This document shows, in pieces, positions 24,301-39,700 of a DNA stretch of 64,000 bases. This DNA is from Clavelina lepadiformis (taxonomy: Eukaryota > Chordata > Ascidiacea > Aplousobranchia > Clavelinidae). The translations under genes and the position numbers were made by a program. The notes beneath the pieces are model-generated. The model did no database searches. It was given only the letters and a program-made list of their open reading frames with translations, and was not told where the DNA came from. Positions within the stretch are counted from its first letter, which is position 1, and each line of letters opens with the position of its first letter. Where the stretch lies: NCBI RefSeq assembly GCF_947623445.1, contig NC_135240.1, positions 6,696,001 to 6,760,000 of the forward strand, in the 5' to 3' direction.

Positions 24301-24444
24301 AACGTACAGAATGCCGTATTTATTAAATGTTTCACGTCAATTCTGCTGAGTGTTGCCGGAAGAGGTGTGAATTTTTTATTGCAGATTCTTAAAGAAGATT
24401 TCCTCCTCTTCACGATGGTGACCTTGAAATCGATCCCCCCTGGC
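18305..24444 (+). repeat. Array unit 2
   Basis: Full-length copy. Same parts as unit 1 at +6140. Carries the derived alleles shared by copies 2-5 and a private C at 24144 where the other copies have G. Confidence 0.97.
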
Positions 24445-27400
24445 ATAAGTTTAGCATACAAGGATATTGGTGCCTCAATTATCCGTACCTCGTTTAACCG
24501 ACATTCAATTATCCAATCATTTTATGACACAATAATAAAACAAACAAACTGTGAAGCATCCTGCACCTATATAATGTGTCTGGTATAGCCTACTCTCATT
24601 AATTTTACTTACTTGCACTGTTTTCTTAAAAATTAAATTCTATGCTGTACTGTAACAATTTGAGATGGGTTCATATTCGAAAGGTAACAAGAAATGTAAA
24701 AGAATAGTTTATATCTTAAATTTAAGCATTCGTTTCTTTGCTTATCCACTTAAATTTCTAAAAACATTGTCCCAACTAGACTGGATAATCGAGGAAGAAC
24801 AGTACATCAAGTGGTTGTCCACTGGACCCTTTTATCTTACGCACACCGCTATATTTCTAAAATAAAAGTCCAGTATGCCAGCACATGCTCGTACCTAACT
24901 TGTGGCAATGAAGATATTTTGTATTGTTCCTCTAGAACCCTTGAATTCATGCTGATATCCCACCATTTTGGTGAAGCTCGTTCAAAGAAAACAGGCTGTT
25001 TACCTTTAAAAAATAAAAAATTTGTTTGAGTGATATTCGATGTTCATGTTTCAAAATTTATAAAATAATATGAAAAAGTAAAAGTATTAAATGTCACCTC
25101 GGCTTAATTTTAACTTGTTCTGTTCTTTTTCGTCATTGGGGTTTAAATTTTTTCCATTTTCGTGACATATAAAATTGACATTTGACGATCGGGAATTGAC
25201 GTTGTAAGCCACACTTGTTTCAGACATGTTTGTGTTGAGAAAATACCAAATTACATAATTGAACTGGGCCTAATCAAGTCAGCTGCCCTAGCAACTCAGT
25301 CGATAAAACCATTCTAACTCTGCCACATTTATGATATAGAAATAATATAAATGTACCATAACCAGATCTACACAAAAAGAAGATTCAAGCAAGGCAAGAA
25401 ATTTTGCTTTACAGTCAGAATGAGACTATATAAGTCTATATAGCTAAAGCAAACTTGAGTAGTGTCTGGCTGTCAGATTAATGCCTTGATGCAGCATTTA
25501 TAGAATTACTGGTAACAGTACTGGACAAAAAAGCCGTATAGGCCTATAGATATATCAAGTACCGTATTCTATTTCGAATTACGATTTGCTAGGCCTAGCA
25601 AATACTTAAAAATGGCACGCGATCATTAACTCCATAACTCAGTCGCTTTAGTAGCCTAGTTAGGCTACATTACATCAATATCTTTCATCCACGTAAGTAT
25701 CAGACGAAGAAACTTTCCCAGTTGATAACAAAAGTCAACGCAAAAGTAATTAATGTTAACACGTCCGCCAGCTAACAATCTTTAAACTAAAGCGTTCCTC
25801 TTTTCGTTATGTGTATGCGGAGAGCGGAAATGGACATCGGATTTACAATTGACACTTTGGCGTACTGCGCTACAGGCCAGTCTACTCGCGATTGAAAACG
25901 ATGTACGTATTTTCGCTAACTTTAGGCTAGGTTCAGACATGGCAGAAATGGCGGGGCCAGACAGTTTTCTTTTGAGCCGGCTGACGGAAAATCTAATGGG
26001 AGTTGAAACTAAGCAGGCTGGCTAAGGTAGCAAATAACTTACTGTCGTATCTCGTACATAAGTATTACCATATTTCACGAAGCACAAACCGAGACAAATT
26101 AAATAGCATGGTCGGTAAGGTAGCCGAGTGGTTAAAGCAGTAATGCGAACCGTGTTCGATACCCAGTGGCGCTCCCGTTGTTAATGCCTTTGGCAGGTCA
26201 CGACTCTTGACCCTGTTCAATGGACCTGGAGAACAGTTCTCAATTTAAAAAATAGGATATAAAAATTCGAAAAGACAAATAAAAAGTGTGTGGCAATCTA
26301 AATTTGCACAACCACAAAGGCTAGCTCGGTAACCGGGGCTCGAACTATGGAAAATCATCGCCGAGTGTACGTCGTGCAAAGACTTTCCTTATTCCAAGAA
26401 TAAAGAATTATTTTATCATAGAAACACTATAGATCGTGACGTCATCATAATTGCTTCACTCATGACAAACATGTTCAAGTTACTGCTTCACTAAGATTGT
26501 GATATCAAAAGTACCGAATGGCAAATTTTAAAACATTTTTTTTTTCTAAAAAAAGGCTCCGTAAACCTGGTTGTATTGTATGGTGATTTCATGACTGCAC
26601 TTAACTACCCGTTTATCCATGGCAGAACCCAATAGACTAAATAACTTTTATGGCAATCGAGCAATTCCTCAATTGTTTCATCACATTTGAAACAAATGCT
26701 TGAAAGCCCAAATGCGCACCAGAAGTTATAACCTGCAGTTGATATCTGACCCAATCACGGAATTTCAAAACCCAACCTACGGAATGTCGCCGCCACTGAA
26801 TGGTACATAGGAAAAATAACAATAAGCGAAAAACGGCTTTTGTACACTTTAACTTTACACTAAGAAACAAGATGAAAACAAGAAATAATCAAAAATGTTG
26901 CAATAAGACCACAAGCGTATTCATTTAAGTATATGGAAAAAATAGAACTTTAGCCTATTCCTTTGATGGAAGTATTTAGGTTATTTATTTCGGTGATGAT
27001 ATTAGATCTACTCTTTACAGTACAGTGAGTGCCGCTATATAAGCCCACCTCGAGACCGGACGATTATCGACCTAATACGCGAGTAAGTTCATAAAATTGA
27101 AAGTGGGTTTTCCCTCTAGATGACTGTGCACAACACATACAGACAACCGGTAAGTTTATCTCTTAACACAGCATAAAAATAACATTTATTGACGTATTTT
27201 AGTCCACAAAAAACATCAAGTAATTACGGATAGTTTCAGAAAAACCATCAACACGTTCACGATTCAGCTTGTGATGAAACACCTGGTTCGGAAATTAAAC
27301 TTGTCGCCCCGAAGAAAATGTGGAAAAGGGTATCAAGAATCGAAGCGTGGCTTGGCCGTAGTTGTCATGAATCACACTGCGCTAAACCTGACTGCCATCA

Positions 27401-30400
27401 TCACGCCGTTTTTGTCTTCAGTTTTGCGATCGTGATCCGAAAAATGGCTTTATAGAACGTGTGTTTGGCTTGTAAAGCGGGGTATTTTACTATAACAACA
27501 AACATACTGAATCGGGACCACGCCAAATTTGGCTTCATAAGCGAATAGGTTCATAAAGCGGCGACCACTGTATTCTGTTTTTGTATAAAAAGAATGATGA
27601 TGCCGCTCACTCGCAAGCATCATGGAAATTTTACTTGATTCGCAGCTTGCGTTTTTGCCTGTTCCTTTGGTTTATTCAAAAAATCAAAAAAAATGTTGCA
27701 AACAGTAACCGCCTACGCTCAGCGGTGTAATTCTAAATAGAGAAGTGGACGTTCGCTGTCAAACAGGTATGGTATTGCAACCAAATGGATATGAAAATGA
27801 GGATAAAATGAAAAAATAAGTGGGGAAACGGCGATCTTCCTCCAATACACTCCATCTTACGCTCCAAAAGCCGCTTTAAAACGCCTTGAAATGAAATGCA
27901 TTTCACATTCATCTATAATAGCTGAAACTTTAATGGCGTATACTTTTGAAACGCGTCTTTATAACAATATTGCAAGGCCGTATATAGGCCTACACTATGG
28001 TAATAGCTAGCGAGCGATTTTGAAACGCCGTATATTGTATGTTTTCCTAGAGACCTAGACTTAGAGGTTATACCTGACTTTTTACTTTTGTATGCGACAA
28101 CTTTTTGGCTTTCATTTACAGAAAAAACACAAAATAGGCGAGTATACGACGTTAAAAGAATTGTTTTTTACGGCGTTTCAGTATTGTAAACTATAGATTG
28201 GCAGCTATTGTACGTAAAATATGAGAATAGGCTACATTTTATTTTGAGGCGTAATAAAGCGTTTTCAAGAGTAAAAACCCAAATTTTTTGCGCCCTGCAC
28301 AATTTGGGCAAGGTGAAAAACGTTTAGAGATTTATGAACCAGTTTTTAAAAGCTTTTGCCCAACTCCTCCTCAACGCAATCTTAAATAGGTTTCGCCGTT
28401 AATTAAAACTTTTTCTTATCAAACAAAATTACACTTTGTTTCGTGTTAAATACTTTAAAAAAAGAACACAAAAACCGTGATTATTTTGTGTCGTCTGCTA
28501 GCGATTACTAAGTACACAAGCACACTGCCTTTAAATGAACTTACGCTCCTGTGCAGTAAGTGAGAAATTCAGTGGTGGACCGGTTCTTGGAATTATAATG
28601 ATCTCCGCGAACCGGTTGTTAACAATCGTATTTATAGGCCTATGTGTATATCGGCCCCGGGTCAATATGGCATGCTGCTAGTGAGAGAACCGGATGTTAA
28701 GACATTTGAATCCCACCACTGGAGAAACCCCACATGAAAGCAGGAAGTTTGATAAAGCAAATGGCTATATAACAGTTAACAAACAATGTTGAAACGATTG
28801 CAGGCCCTACGCATCACCCACTTTTTTATCAAAAAACTAGACTGGTCTTCGCAAAACATAAAATAGGCGGGTTATACGGCGTTACAAAATTGTTGTAACT
28901 TATGCGCCGTTACTTTTTCGTCCGCCGTAAATTGCCAGCAATTGTTCGTATGAATTTGGGAATACGGTTTCTTTCAAGGCGTTTTTAAAGCGTTTACTGA
29001 GACATAAAAAGACAAAATTTTTGCACTCCTCGCAATTTGGGCTGTGGTGACAACTGACAACCACCGAAATTACAAACTAAGCTTTCAAAAATATCTTAGC
29101 GCCCCCGGACGGAAAGTTGATGTACATACCACCACGATACTTATCATTACTGGTATAAAACAATTTATTTTTAGAATATAATTGTACAACTTGCATATTT
29201 TCTCTTATTCTGACAATAGTCTATTTCCTGAACTGGTTGACCTAGTGTTTGAGGTGACTCCACAGCCTTCAAGAGTACGTTAGCTCACTACCTGCAGGTT
29301 GGTATTCTCAGTTCATCATTATTTTTTAGAATTGTGAAATGCTTGCTTTCGGTAGTCCGATTTTTCATTGATAGAGCCAAATAAAGTATTCAAAATGCAA
29401 GCTCTGTGTTTTGAGATGTTGGAAGAGATGTTTAATAATGTAGAAAATTCTAAAAGAGTAAAATCAATTCGAATAACTTAGATCAATAGACAGACACAAA
29501 GATCGTCTTTAAAAAAGAAATGCACTCAGTGTAGGATTTACAAAGTAGCATTTGCTATGGGCCCAGCGCTAAAGCTGTCTTTTTATAACAAAAAAAATAG
29601 AAAGTGCCAAGTGCTCAATTCGGGTTGTTGATGACGTTTGTCGTGTTATTGCTAACATACCTATTTATATAATTACAAACAGCGAAATTTAGCACTATAT
29701 TTAACGAAGTCTTCAAATTAATTTGGACGTATTAGAGCCCCGCAGATTTTTAGTGCTACTGGCCTCACACCAGCTTCATCCGGCTATGGATGCATTTTTT
29801 TTTTGCTTTTTCATAACATCGTCATTGTTATTGGTGAAAAATAAACGATAGAATACCAATTACCCACTCTCCTAAGTAACCTAACCATGTACTTTTAATA
29901 TGTTATATCTATGTTTTTAACCTTAGCAGCCAGGCTCAGTACCACCACCGTTATTTTCGCCTTATGGTCAATTTTGACCACTGTCATTCTGGCAGAATCC
30001 TAGCAGAATCATACTATCCAAACGAACAACAGTGTTTCCGACTCCAAAATTTTCAAAAACAGAATGAAACAGCATTTTATAACAAAGCAGACAAAGTTTA
30101 ACGCTTCCAATCATCCAAGTTAAAAAAACAAAAATTTTAGACACTTATTTTAAAATTAGAAATGATGGTAACACAAAACAACAAGAAGGAAAAAAACAAC
30201 AAAGTATACACACAAAACGAATTTCAAGAGATATGAATGTTGTACTCCTCCGTCACAATTAAAAAACGATTTGAATACATGACGTAATAATGGACATAAG
30301 GAAAAAGGCCTTGTTGCAGATTCTTAAAGAAGATTTCCTCCTCTTCACGATGGTGACCTTGAAATCGATCCCCCCTGGCCGGAAAGTTCCGAAATTCACA

Positions 30401-30584
30401 AAAACGCGACAGGTACTAAGAAATGCGATAATACCCCCAAAACGTACAGAATGCCGTATTTATTAAATGTTTCACGTCAATTCTGCTGAGTGTTGCCGGA
30501 AGAGGTGTGAATTTTTTATTGCAGATTCTTAAAGAAGATTTCCTCCTCTTCACGATGGTGACCTTGAAATCGATCCCCCCTGGC
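24445..30584 (+). repeat. Array unit 3
   Basis: Full-length copy at +12280, apparently identical to unit 4. Confidence 0.97.
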
Positions 30585-33500
30585 ATAAGTTTAGCATACA
30601 AGGATATTGGTGCCTCAATTATCCGTACCTCGTTTAACCGACATTCAATTATCCAATCATTTTATGACACAATAATAAAACAAACAAACTGTGAAGCATC
30701 CTGCACCTATATAATGTGTCTGGTATAGCCTACTCTCATTAATTTTACTTACTTGCACTGTTTTCTTAAAAATTAAATTCTATGCTGTACTGTAACAATT
30801 TGAGATGGGTTCATATTCGAAAGGTAACAAGAAATGTAAAAGAATAGTTTATATCTTAAATTTAAGCATTCGTTTCTTTGCTTATCCACTTAAATTTCTA
30901 AAAACATTGTCCCAACTAGACTGGATAATCGAGGAAGAACAGTACATCAAGTGGTTGTCCACTGGACCCTTTTATCTTACGCACACCGCTATATTTCTAA
31001 AATAAAAGTCCAGTATGCCAGCACATGCTCGTACCTAACTTGTGGCAATGAAGATATTTTGTATTGTTCCTCTAGAACCCTTGAATTCATGCTGATATCC
31101 CACCATTTTGGTGAAGCTCGTTCAAAGAAAACAGGCTGTTTACCTTTAAAAAATAAAAAATTTGTTTGAGTGATATTCGATGTTCATGTTTCAAAATTTA
31201 TAAAATAATATGAAAAAGTAAAAGTATTAAATGTCACCTCGGCTTAATTTTAACTTGTTCTGTTCTTTTTCGTCATTGGGGTTTAAATTTTTTCCATTTT
31301 CGTGACATATAAAATTGACATTTGACGATCGGGAATTGACGTTGTAAGCCACACTTGTTTCAGACATGTTTGTGTTGAGAAAATACCAAATTACATAATT
31401 GAACTGGGCCTAATCAAGTCAGCTGCCCTAGCAACTCAGTCGATAAAACCATTCTAACTCTGCCACATTTATGATATAGAAATAATATAAATGTACCATA
31501 ACCAGATCTACACAAAAAGAAGATTCAAGCAAGGCAAGAAATTTTGCTTTACAGTCAGAATGAGACTATATAAGTCTATATAGCTAAAGCAAACTTGAGT
31601 AGTGTCTGGCTGTCAGATTAATGCCTTGATGCAGCATTTATAGAATTACTGGTAACAGTACTGGACAAAAAAGCCGTATAGGCCTATAGATATATCAAGT
31701 ACCGTATTCTATTTCGAATTACGATTTGCTAGGCCTAGCAAATACTTAAAAATGGCACGCGATCATTAACTCCATAACTCAGTCGCTTTAGTAGCCTAGT
31801 TAGGCTACATTACATCAATATCTTTCATCCACGTAAGTATCAGACGAAGAAACTTTCCCAGTTGATAACAAAAGTCAACGCAAAAGTAATTAATGTTAAC
31901 ACGTCCGCCAGCTAACAATCTTTAAACTAAAGCGTTCCTCTTTTCGTTATGTGTATGCGGAGAGCGGAAATGGACATCGGATTTACAATTGACACTTTGG
32001 CGTACTGCGCTACAGGCCAGTCTACTCGCGATTGAAAACGATGTACGTATTTTCGCTAACTTTAGGCTAGGTTCAGACATGGCAGAAATGGCGGGGCCAG
32101 ACAGTTTTCTTTTGAGCCGGCTGACGGAAAATCTAATGGGAGTTGAAACTAAGCAGGCTGGCTAAGGTAGCAAATAACTTACTGTCGTATCTCGTACATA
32201 AGTATTACCATATTTCACGAAGCACAAACCGAGACAAATTAAATAGCATGGTCGGTAAGGTAGCCGAGTGGTTAAAGCAGTAATGCGAACCGTGTTCGAT
32301 ACCCAGTGGCGCTCCCGTTGTTAATGCCTTTGGCAGGTCACGACTCTTGACCCTGTTCAATGGACCTGGAGAACAGTTCTCAATTTAAAAAATAGGATAT
32401 AAAAATTCGAAAAGACAAATAAAAAGTGTGTGGCAATCTAAATTTGCACAACCACAAAGGCTAGCTCGGTAACCGGGGCTCGAACTATGGAAAATCATCG
32501 CCGAGTGTACGTCGTGCAAAGACTTTCCTTATTCCAAGAATAAAGAATTATTTTATCATAGAAACACTATAGATCGTGACGTCATCATAATTGCTTCACT
32601 CATGACAAACATGTTCAAGTTACTGCTTCACTAAGATTGTGATATCAAAAGTACCGAATGGCAAATTTTAAAACATTTTTTTTTTCTAAAAAAAGGCTCC
32701 GTAAACCTGGTTGTATTGTATGGTGATTTCATGACTGCACTTAACTACCCGTTTATCCATGGCAGAACCCAATAGACTAAATAACTTTTATGGCAATCGA
32801 GCAATTCCTCAATTGTTTCATCACATTTGAAACAAATGCTTGAAAGCCCAAATGCGCACCAGAAGTTATAACCTGCAGTTGATATCTGACCCAATCACGG
32901 AATTTCAAAACCCAACCTACGGAATGTCGCCGCCACTGAATGGTACATAGGAAAAATAACAATAAGCGAAAAACGGCTTTTGTACACTTTAACTTTACAC
33001 TAAGAAACAAGATGAAAACAAGAAATAATCAAAAATGTTGCAATAAGACCACAAGCGTATTCATTTAAGTATATGGAAAAAATAGAACTTTAGCCTATTC
33101 CTTTGATGGAAGTATTTAGGTTATTTATTTCGGTGATGATATTAGATCTACTCTTTACAGTACAGTGAGTGCCGCTATATAAGCCCACCTCGAGACCGGA
33201 CGATTATCGACCTAATACGCGAGTAAGTTCATAAAATTGAAAGTGGGTTTTCCCTCTAGATGACTGTGCACAACACATACAGACAACCGGTAAGTTTATC
33301 TCTTAACACAGCATAAAAATAACATTTATTGACGTATTTTAGTCCACAAAAAACATCAAGTAATTACGGATAGTTTCAGAAAAACCATCAACACGTTCAC
33401 GATTCAGCTTGTGATGAAACACCTGGTTCGGAAATTAAACTTGTCGCCCCGAAGAAAATGTGGAAAAGGGTATCAAGAATCGAAGCGTGGCTTGGCCGTA

Positions 33501-36500
33501 GTTGTCATGAATCACACTGCGCTAAACCTGACTGCCATCATCACGCCGTTTTTGTCTTCAGTTTTGCGATCGTGATCCGAAAAATGGCTTTATAGAACGT
33601 GTGTTTGGCTTGTAAAGCGGGGTATTTTACTATAACAACAAACATACTGAATCGGGACCACGCCAAATTTGGCTTCATAAGCGAATAGGTTCATAAAGCG
33701 GCGACCACTGTATTCTGTTTTTGTATAAAAAGAATGATGATGCCGCTCACTCGCAAGCATCATGGAAATTTTACTTGATTCGCAGCTTGCGTTTTTGCCT
33801 GTTCCTTTGGTTTATTCAAAAAATCAAAAAAAATGTTGCAAACAGTAACCGCCTACGCTCAGCGGTGTAATTCTAAATAGAGAAGTGGACGTTCGCTGTC
33901 AAACAGGTATGGTATTGCAACCAAATGGATATGAAAATGAGGATAAAATGAAAAAATAAGTGGGGAAACGGCGATCTTCCTCCAATACACTCCATCTTAC
34001 GCTCCAAAAGCCGCTTTAAAACGCCTTGAAATGAAATGCATTTCACATTCATCTATAATAGCTGAAACTTTAATGGCGTATACTTTTGAAACGCGTCTTT
34101 ATAACAATATTGCAAGGCCGTATATAGGCCTACACTATGGTAATAGCTAGCGAGCGATTTTGAAACGCCGTATATTGTATGTTTTCCTAGAGACCTAGAC
34201 TTAGAGGTTATACCTGACTTTTTACTTTTGTATGCGACAACTTTTTGGCTTTCATTTACAGAAAAAACACAAAATAGGCGAGTATACGACGTTAAAAGAA
34301 TTGTTTTTTACGGCGTTTCAGTATTGTAAACTATAGATTGGCAGCTATTGTACGTAAAATATGAGAATAGGCTACATTTTATTTTGAGGCGTAATAAAGC
34401 GTTTTCAAGAGTAAAAACCCAAATTTTTTGCGCCCTGCACAATTTGGGCAAGGTGAAAAACGTTTAGAGATTTATGAACCAGTTTTTAAAAGCTTTTGCC
34501 CAACTCCTCCTCAACGCAATCTTAAATAGGTTTCGCCGTTAATTAAAACTTTTTCTTATCAAACAAAATTACACTTTGTTTCGTGTTAAATACTTTAAAA
34601 AAAGAACACAAAAACCGTGATTATTTTGTGTCGTCTGCTAGCGATTACTAAGTACACAAGCACACTGCCTTTAAATGAACTTACGCTCCTGTGCAGTAAG
34701 TGAGAAATTCAGTGGTGGACCGGTTCTTGGAATTATAATGATCTCCGCGAACCGGTTGTTAACAATCGTATTTATAGGCCTATGTGTATATCGGCCCCGG
34801 GTCAATATGGCATGCTGCTAGTGAGAGAACCGGATGTTAAGACATTTGAATCCCACCACTGGAGAAACCCCACATGAAAGCAGGAAGTTTGATAAAGCAA
34901 ATGGCTATATAACAGTTAACAAACAATGTTGAAACGATTGCAGGCCCTACGCATCACCCACTTTTTTATCAAAAAACTAGACTGGTCTTCGCAAAACATA
35001 AAATAGGCGGGTTATACGGCGTTACAAAATTGTTGTAACTTATGCGCCGTTACTTTTTCGTCCGCCGTAAATTGCCAGCAATTGTTCGTATGAATTTGGG
35101 AATACGGTTTCTTTCAAGGCGTTTTTAAAGCGTTTACTGAGACATAAAAAGACAAAATTTTTGCACTCCTCGCAATTTGGGCTGTGGTGACAACTGACAA
35201 CCACCGAAATTACAAACTAAGCTTTCAAAAATATCTTAGCGCCCCCGGACGGAAAGTTGATGTACATACCACCACGATACTTATCATTACTGGTATAAAA
35301 CAATTTATTTTTAGAATATAATTGTACAACTTGCATATTTTCTCTTATTCTGACAATAGTCTATTTCCTGAACTGGTTGACCTAGTGTTTGAGGTGACTC
35401 CACAGCCTTCAAGAGTACGTTAGCTCACTACCTGCAGGTTGGTATTCTCAGTTCATCATTATTTTTTAGAATTGTGAAATGCTTGCTTTCGGTAGTCCGA
35501 TTTTTCATTGATAGAGCCAAATAAAGTATTCAAAATGCAAGCTCTGTGTTTTGAGATGTTGGAAGAGATGTTTAATAATGTAGAAAATTCTAAAAGAGTA
35601 AAATCAATTCGAATAACTTAGATCAATAGACAGACACAAAGATCGTCTTTAAAAAAGAAATGCACTCAGTGTAGGATTTACAAAGTAGCATTTGCTATGG
35701 GCCCAGCGCTAAAGCTGTCTTTTTATAACAAAAAAAATAGAAAGTGCCAAGTGCTCAATTCGGGTTGTTGATGACGTTTGTCGTGTTATTGCTAACATAC
35801 CTATTTATATAATTACAAACAGCGAAATTTAGCACTATATTTAACGAAGTCTTCAAATTAATTTGGACGTATTAGAGCCCCGCAGATTTTTAGTGCTACT
35901 GGCCTCACACCAGCTTCATCCGGCTATGGATGCATTTTTTTTTTGCTTTTTCATAACATCGTCATTGTTATTGGTGAAAAATAAACGATAGAATACCAAT
36001 TACCCACTCTCCTAAGTAACCTAACCATGTACTTTTAATATGTTATATCTATGTTTTTAACCTTAGCAGCCAGGCTCAGTACCACCACCGTTATTTTCGC
36101 CTTATGGTCAATTTTGACCACTGTCATTCTGGCAGAATCCTAGCAGAATCATACTATCCAAACGAACAACAGTGTTTCCGACTCCAAAATTTTCAAAAAC
36201 AGAATGAAACAGCATTTTATAACAAAGCAGACAAAGTTTAACGCTTCCAATCATCCAAGTTAAAAAAACAAAAATTTTAGACACTTATTTTAAAATTAGA
36301 AATGATGGTAACACAAAACAACAAGAAGGAAAAAAACAACAAAGTATACACACAAAACGAATTTCAAGAGATATGAATGTTGTACTCCTCCGTCACAATT
36401 AAAAAACGATTTGAATACATGACGTAATAATGGACATAAGGAAAAAGGCCTTGTTGCAGATTCTTAAAGAAGATTTCCTCCTCTTCACGATGGTGACCTT

Positions 36501-36724
36501 GAAATCGATCCCCCCTGGCCGGAAAGTTCCGAAATTCACAAAAACGCGACAGGTACTAAGAAATGCGATAATACCCCCAAAACGTACAGAATGCCGTATT
36601 TATTAAATGTTTCACGTCAATTCTGCTGAGTGTTGCCGGAAGAGGTGTGAATTTTTTATTGCAGATTCTTAAAGAAGATTTCCTCCTCTTCACGATGGTG
36701 ACCTTGAAATCGATCCCCCCTGGC
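30585..36724 (+). repeat. Array unit 4
   Basis: Full-length copy at +18420, apparently identical to unit 3. Confidence 0.97.
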
Positions 36725-39700
36725 ATAAGTTTAGCATACAAGGATATTGGTGCCTCAATTATCCGTACCTCGTTTAACCGACATTCAATTATCCAATCAT
36801 TTTATGACACAATAATAAAACAAACAAACTGTGAAGCATCCTGCACCTATATAATGTGTCTGGTATAGCCTACTCTCATTAATTTTACTTACTTGCACTG
36901 TTTTCTTAAAAATTAAATTCTATGCTGTACTGTAACAATTTGAGATGGGTTCATATTCGAAAGGTAACAAGAAATGTAAAAGAATAGTTTATATCTTAAA
37001 TTTAAGCATTCGTTTCTTTGCTTATCCACTTAAATTTCTAAAAACATTGTCCCAACTAGACTGGATAATCGAGGAAGAACAGTACATCAAGTGGTTGTCC
37101 ACTGGACCCTTTTATCTTACGCACACCGCTATATTTCTAAAATAAAAGTCCAGTATGCCAGCACATGCTCGTACCTAACTTGTGGCAATGAAGATATTTT
37201 GTATTGTTCCTCTAGAACCCTTGAATTCATGCTGATATCCCACCATTTTGGTGAAGCTCGTTCAAAGAAAACAGGCTGTTTACCTTTAAAAAATAAAAAA
37301 TTTGTTTGAGTGATATTCGATGTTCATGTTTCAAAATTTATAAAATAATATGAAAAAGTAAAAGTATTAAATGTCACCTCGGCTTAATTTTAACTTGTTC
37401 TGTTCTTTTTCGTCATTGGGGTTTAAATTTTTTCCATTTTCGTGACATATAAAATTGACATTTGACGATCGGGAATTGACGTTGTAAGCCACACTTGTTT
37501 CAGACATGTTTGTGTTGAGAAAATACCAAATTACATAATTGAACTGGGCCTAATCAAGTCAGCTGCCCTAGCAACTCAGTCGATAAAACCATTCTAACTC
37601 TGCCACATTTATGATATAGAAATAATATAAATGTACCATAACCAGATCTACACAAAAAGAAGATTCAAGCAAGGCAAGAAATTTTGCTTTACAGTCAGAA
37701 TGAGACTATATAAGTCTATATAGCTAAAGCAAACTTGAGTAGTGTCTGGCTGTCAGATTAATGCCTTGATGCAGCATTTATAGAATTACTGGTAACAGTA
37801 CTGGACAAAAAAGCCGTATAGGCCTATAGATATATCAAGTACCGTATTCTATTTCGAATTACGATTTGCTAGGCCTAGCAAATACTTAAAAATGGCACGC
37901 GATCATTAACTCCATAACTCAGTCGCTTTAGTAGCCTAGTTAGGCTACATTACATCAATATCTTTCATCCACGTAAGTATCAGACGAAGAAACTTTCCCA
38001 GTTGATAACAAAAGTCAACGCAAAAGTAATTAATGTTAACACGTCCGCCAGCTAACAATCTTTAAACTAAAGCGTTCCTCTTTTCGTTATGTGTATGCGG
38101 AGAGCGGAAATGGACATCGGATTTACAATTGACACTTTGGCGTACTGCGCTACAGGCCAGTCTACTCGCGATTGAAAACGATGTACGTATTTTCGCTAAC
38201 TTTAGGCTAGGTTCAGACATGGCAGAAATGGCGGGGCCAGACAGTTTTCTTTTGAGCCGGCTGACGGAAAATCTAATGGGAGTTGAAACTAAGCAGGCTG
38301 GCTAAGGTAGCAAATAACTTACTGTCGTATCTCGTACATAAGTATTACCATATTTCACGAAGCACAAACCGAGACAAATTAAATAGCATGGTCGGTAAGG
38401 TAGCCGAGTGGTTAAAGCAGTAATGCGAACCGTGTTCGATACCCAGTGGCGCTCCCGTTGTTAATGCCTTTGGCAGGTCACGACTCTTGACCCTGTTCAA
38501 TGGACCTGGAGAACAGTTCTCAATTTAAAAAATAGGATATAAAAATTCGAAAAGACAAATAAAAAGTGTGTGGCAATCTAAATTTGCACAACACAAAGGC
38601 TAGCTCGGTAACCGGGGCTCGAACTATGGAAAATCATCGCCGAGTGTACGTCGTGCAAAGACTTTCCTTATTCCAAGAATAAAGAATTATTTTATCATAG
38701 AAACACTATAGATCGTGACGTCATCATAATTGCTTCACTCATGACAAACATGTTCAAGTTACTGCTTCACTATGATTGTGATATCAAAAGTACCGAATGG
38801 CAAATTTTAAAACATTTTTTTTTTCTAAAAAAAGGCTCCGTAAACCTGGTTGTATTGTATGGTGATTTCATGACTGCACTTAACTACCCGTTTATCCATG
38901 GCAGAACCCAATAGACTAAATAACTTTTATGGCAATCGAGCAATTCCTCAATTGTTTCATCACATTTGAAACAAATGCTTGAAAGCCCAAATGCGCACCA
39001 GAAGTTATAACCTGCAGTTGATATCTGACCCAATCACGGAATTTCAAAACCCAACCTACGGAATGTCGCCGCCACTGAATGGTACATAGGAAAAATAACA
39101 ATAAGCGAAAAACGGCTTTTGTACACTTTAACTTTACACTAAGAAACAAGATGAAAACAAGAAATAATCAAAAATGTTGCAATAAGACCACAAGCGTATT
39201 CATTTAAGTATATGGAAAAAATAGAACTTTAGCCTATTCCCTTTGATGGAAGTATTTAGGTTATTTATTTCGGTGATGATATTAGATCTACTCTTTACAG
39301 TACAGTGAGTGCCGCTATATAAGCCCACCTCGAGACCGGACGATTATCGACCTAATACGCGAGTAAGTTCATAAAATTGAAAGTGGGTTTTCCCTCTAGA
39401 TGACTGTGCACAACACATACAGACAACCGGTAAGTTTATCTCTTAACACAGCATAAAAATAACATTTATTGACGTATTTTAGTCCACAAAAAACATCAAG
39501 TAATTACGGATAGTTTCAGAAAAACCATCAACACGTTCACGATTCAGCTTGTGATGAAACACCTGGTTCGGAAATTAAACTTGTCGCCCCGAAGAAAATG
39601 TGGAAAAGGGTATCAAGAATCGAAGCGTGGCTTGGCCGTAGTTGTCATGAATCACACTGCGCTAAACCTGACTGCCATCATCACGCCGTTTTTGTCTTCA

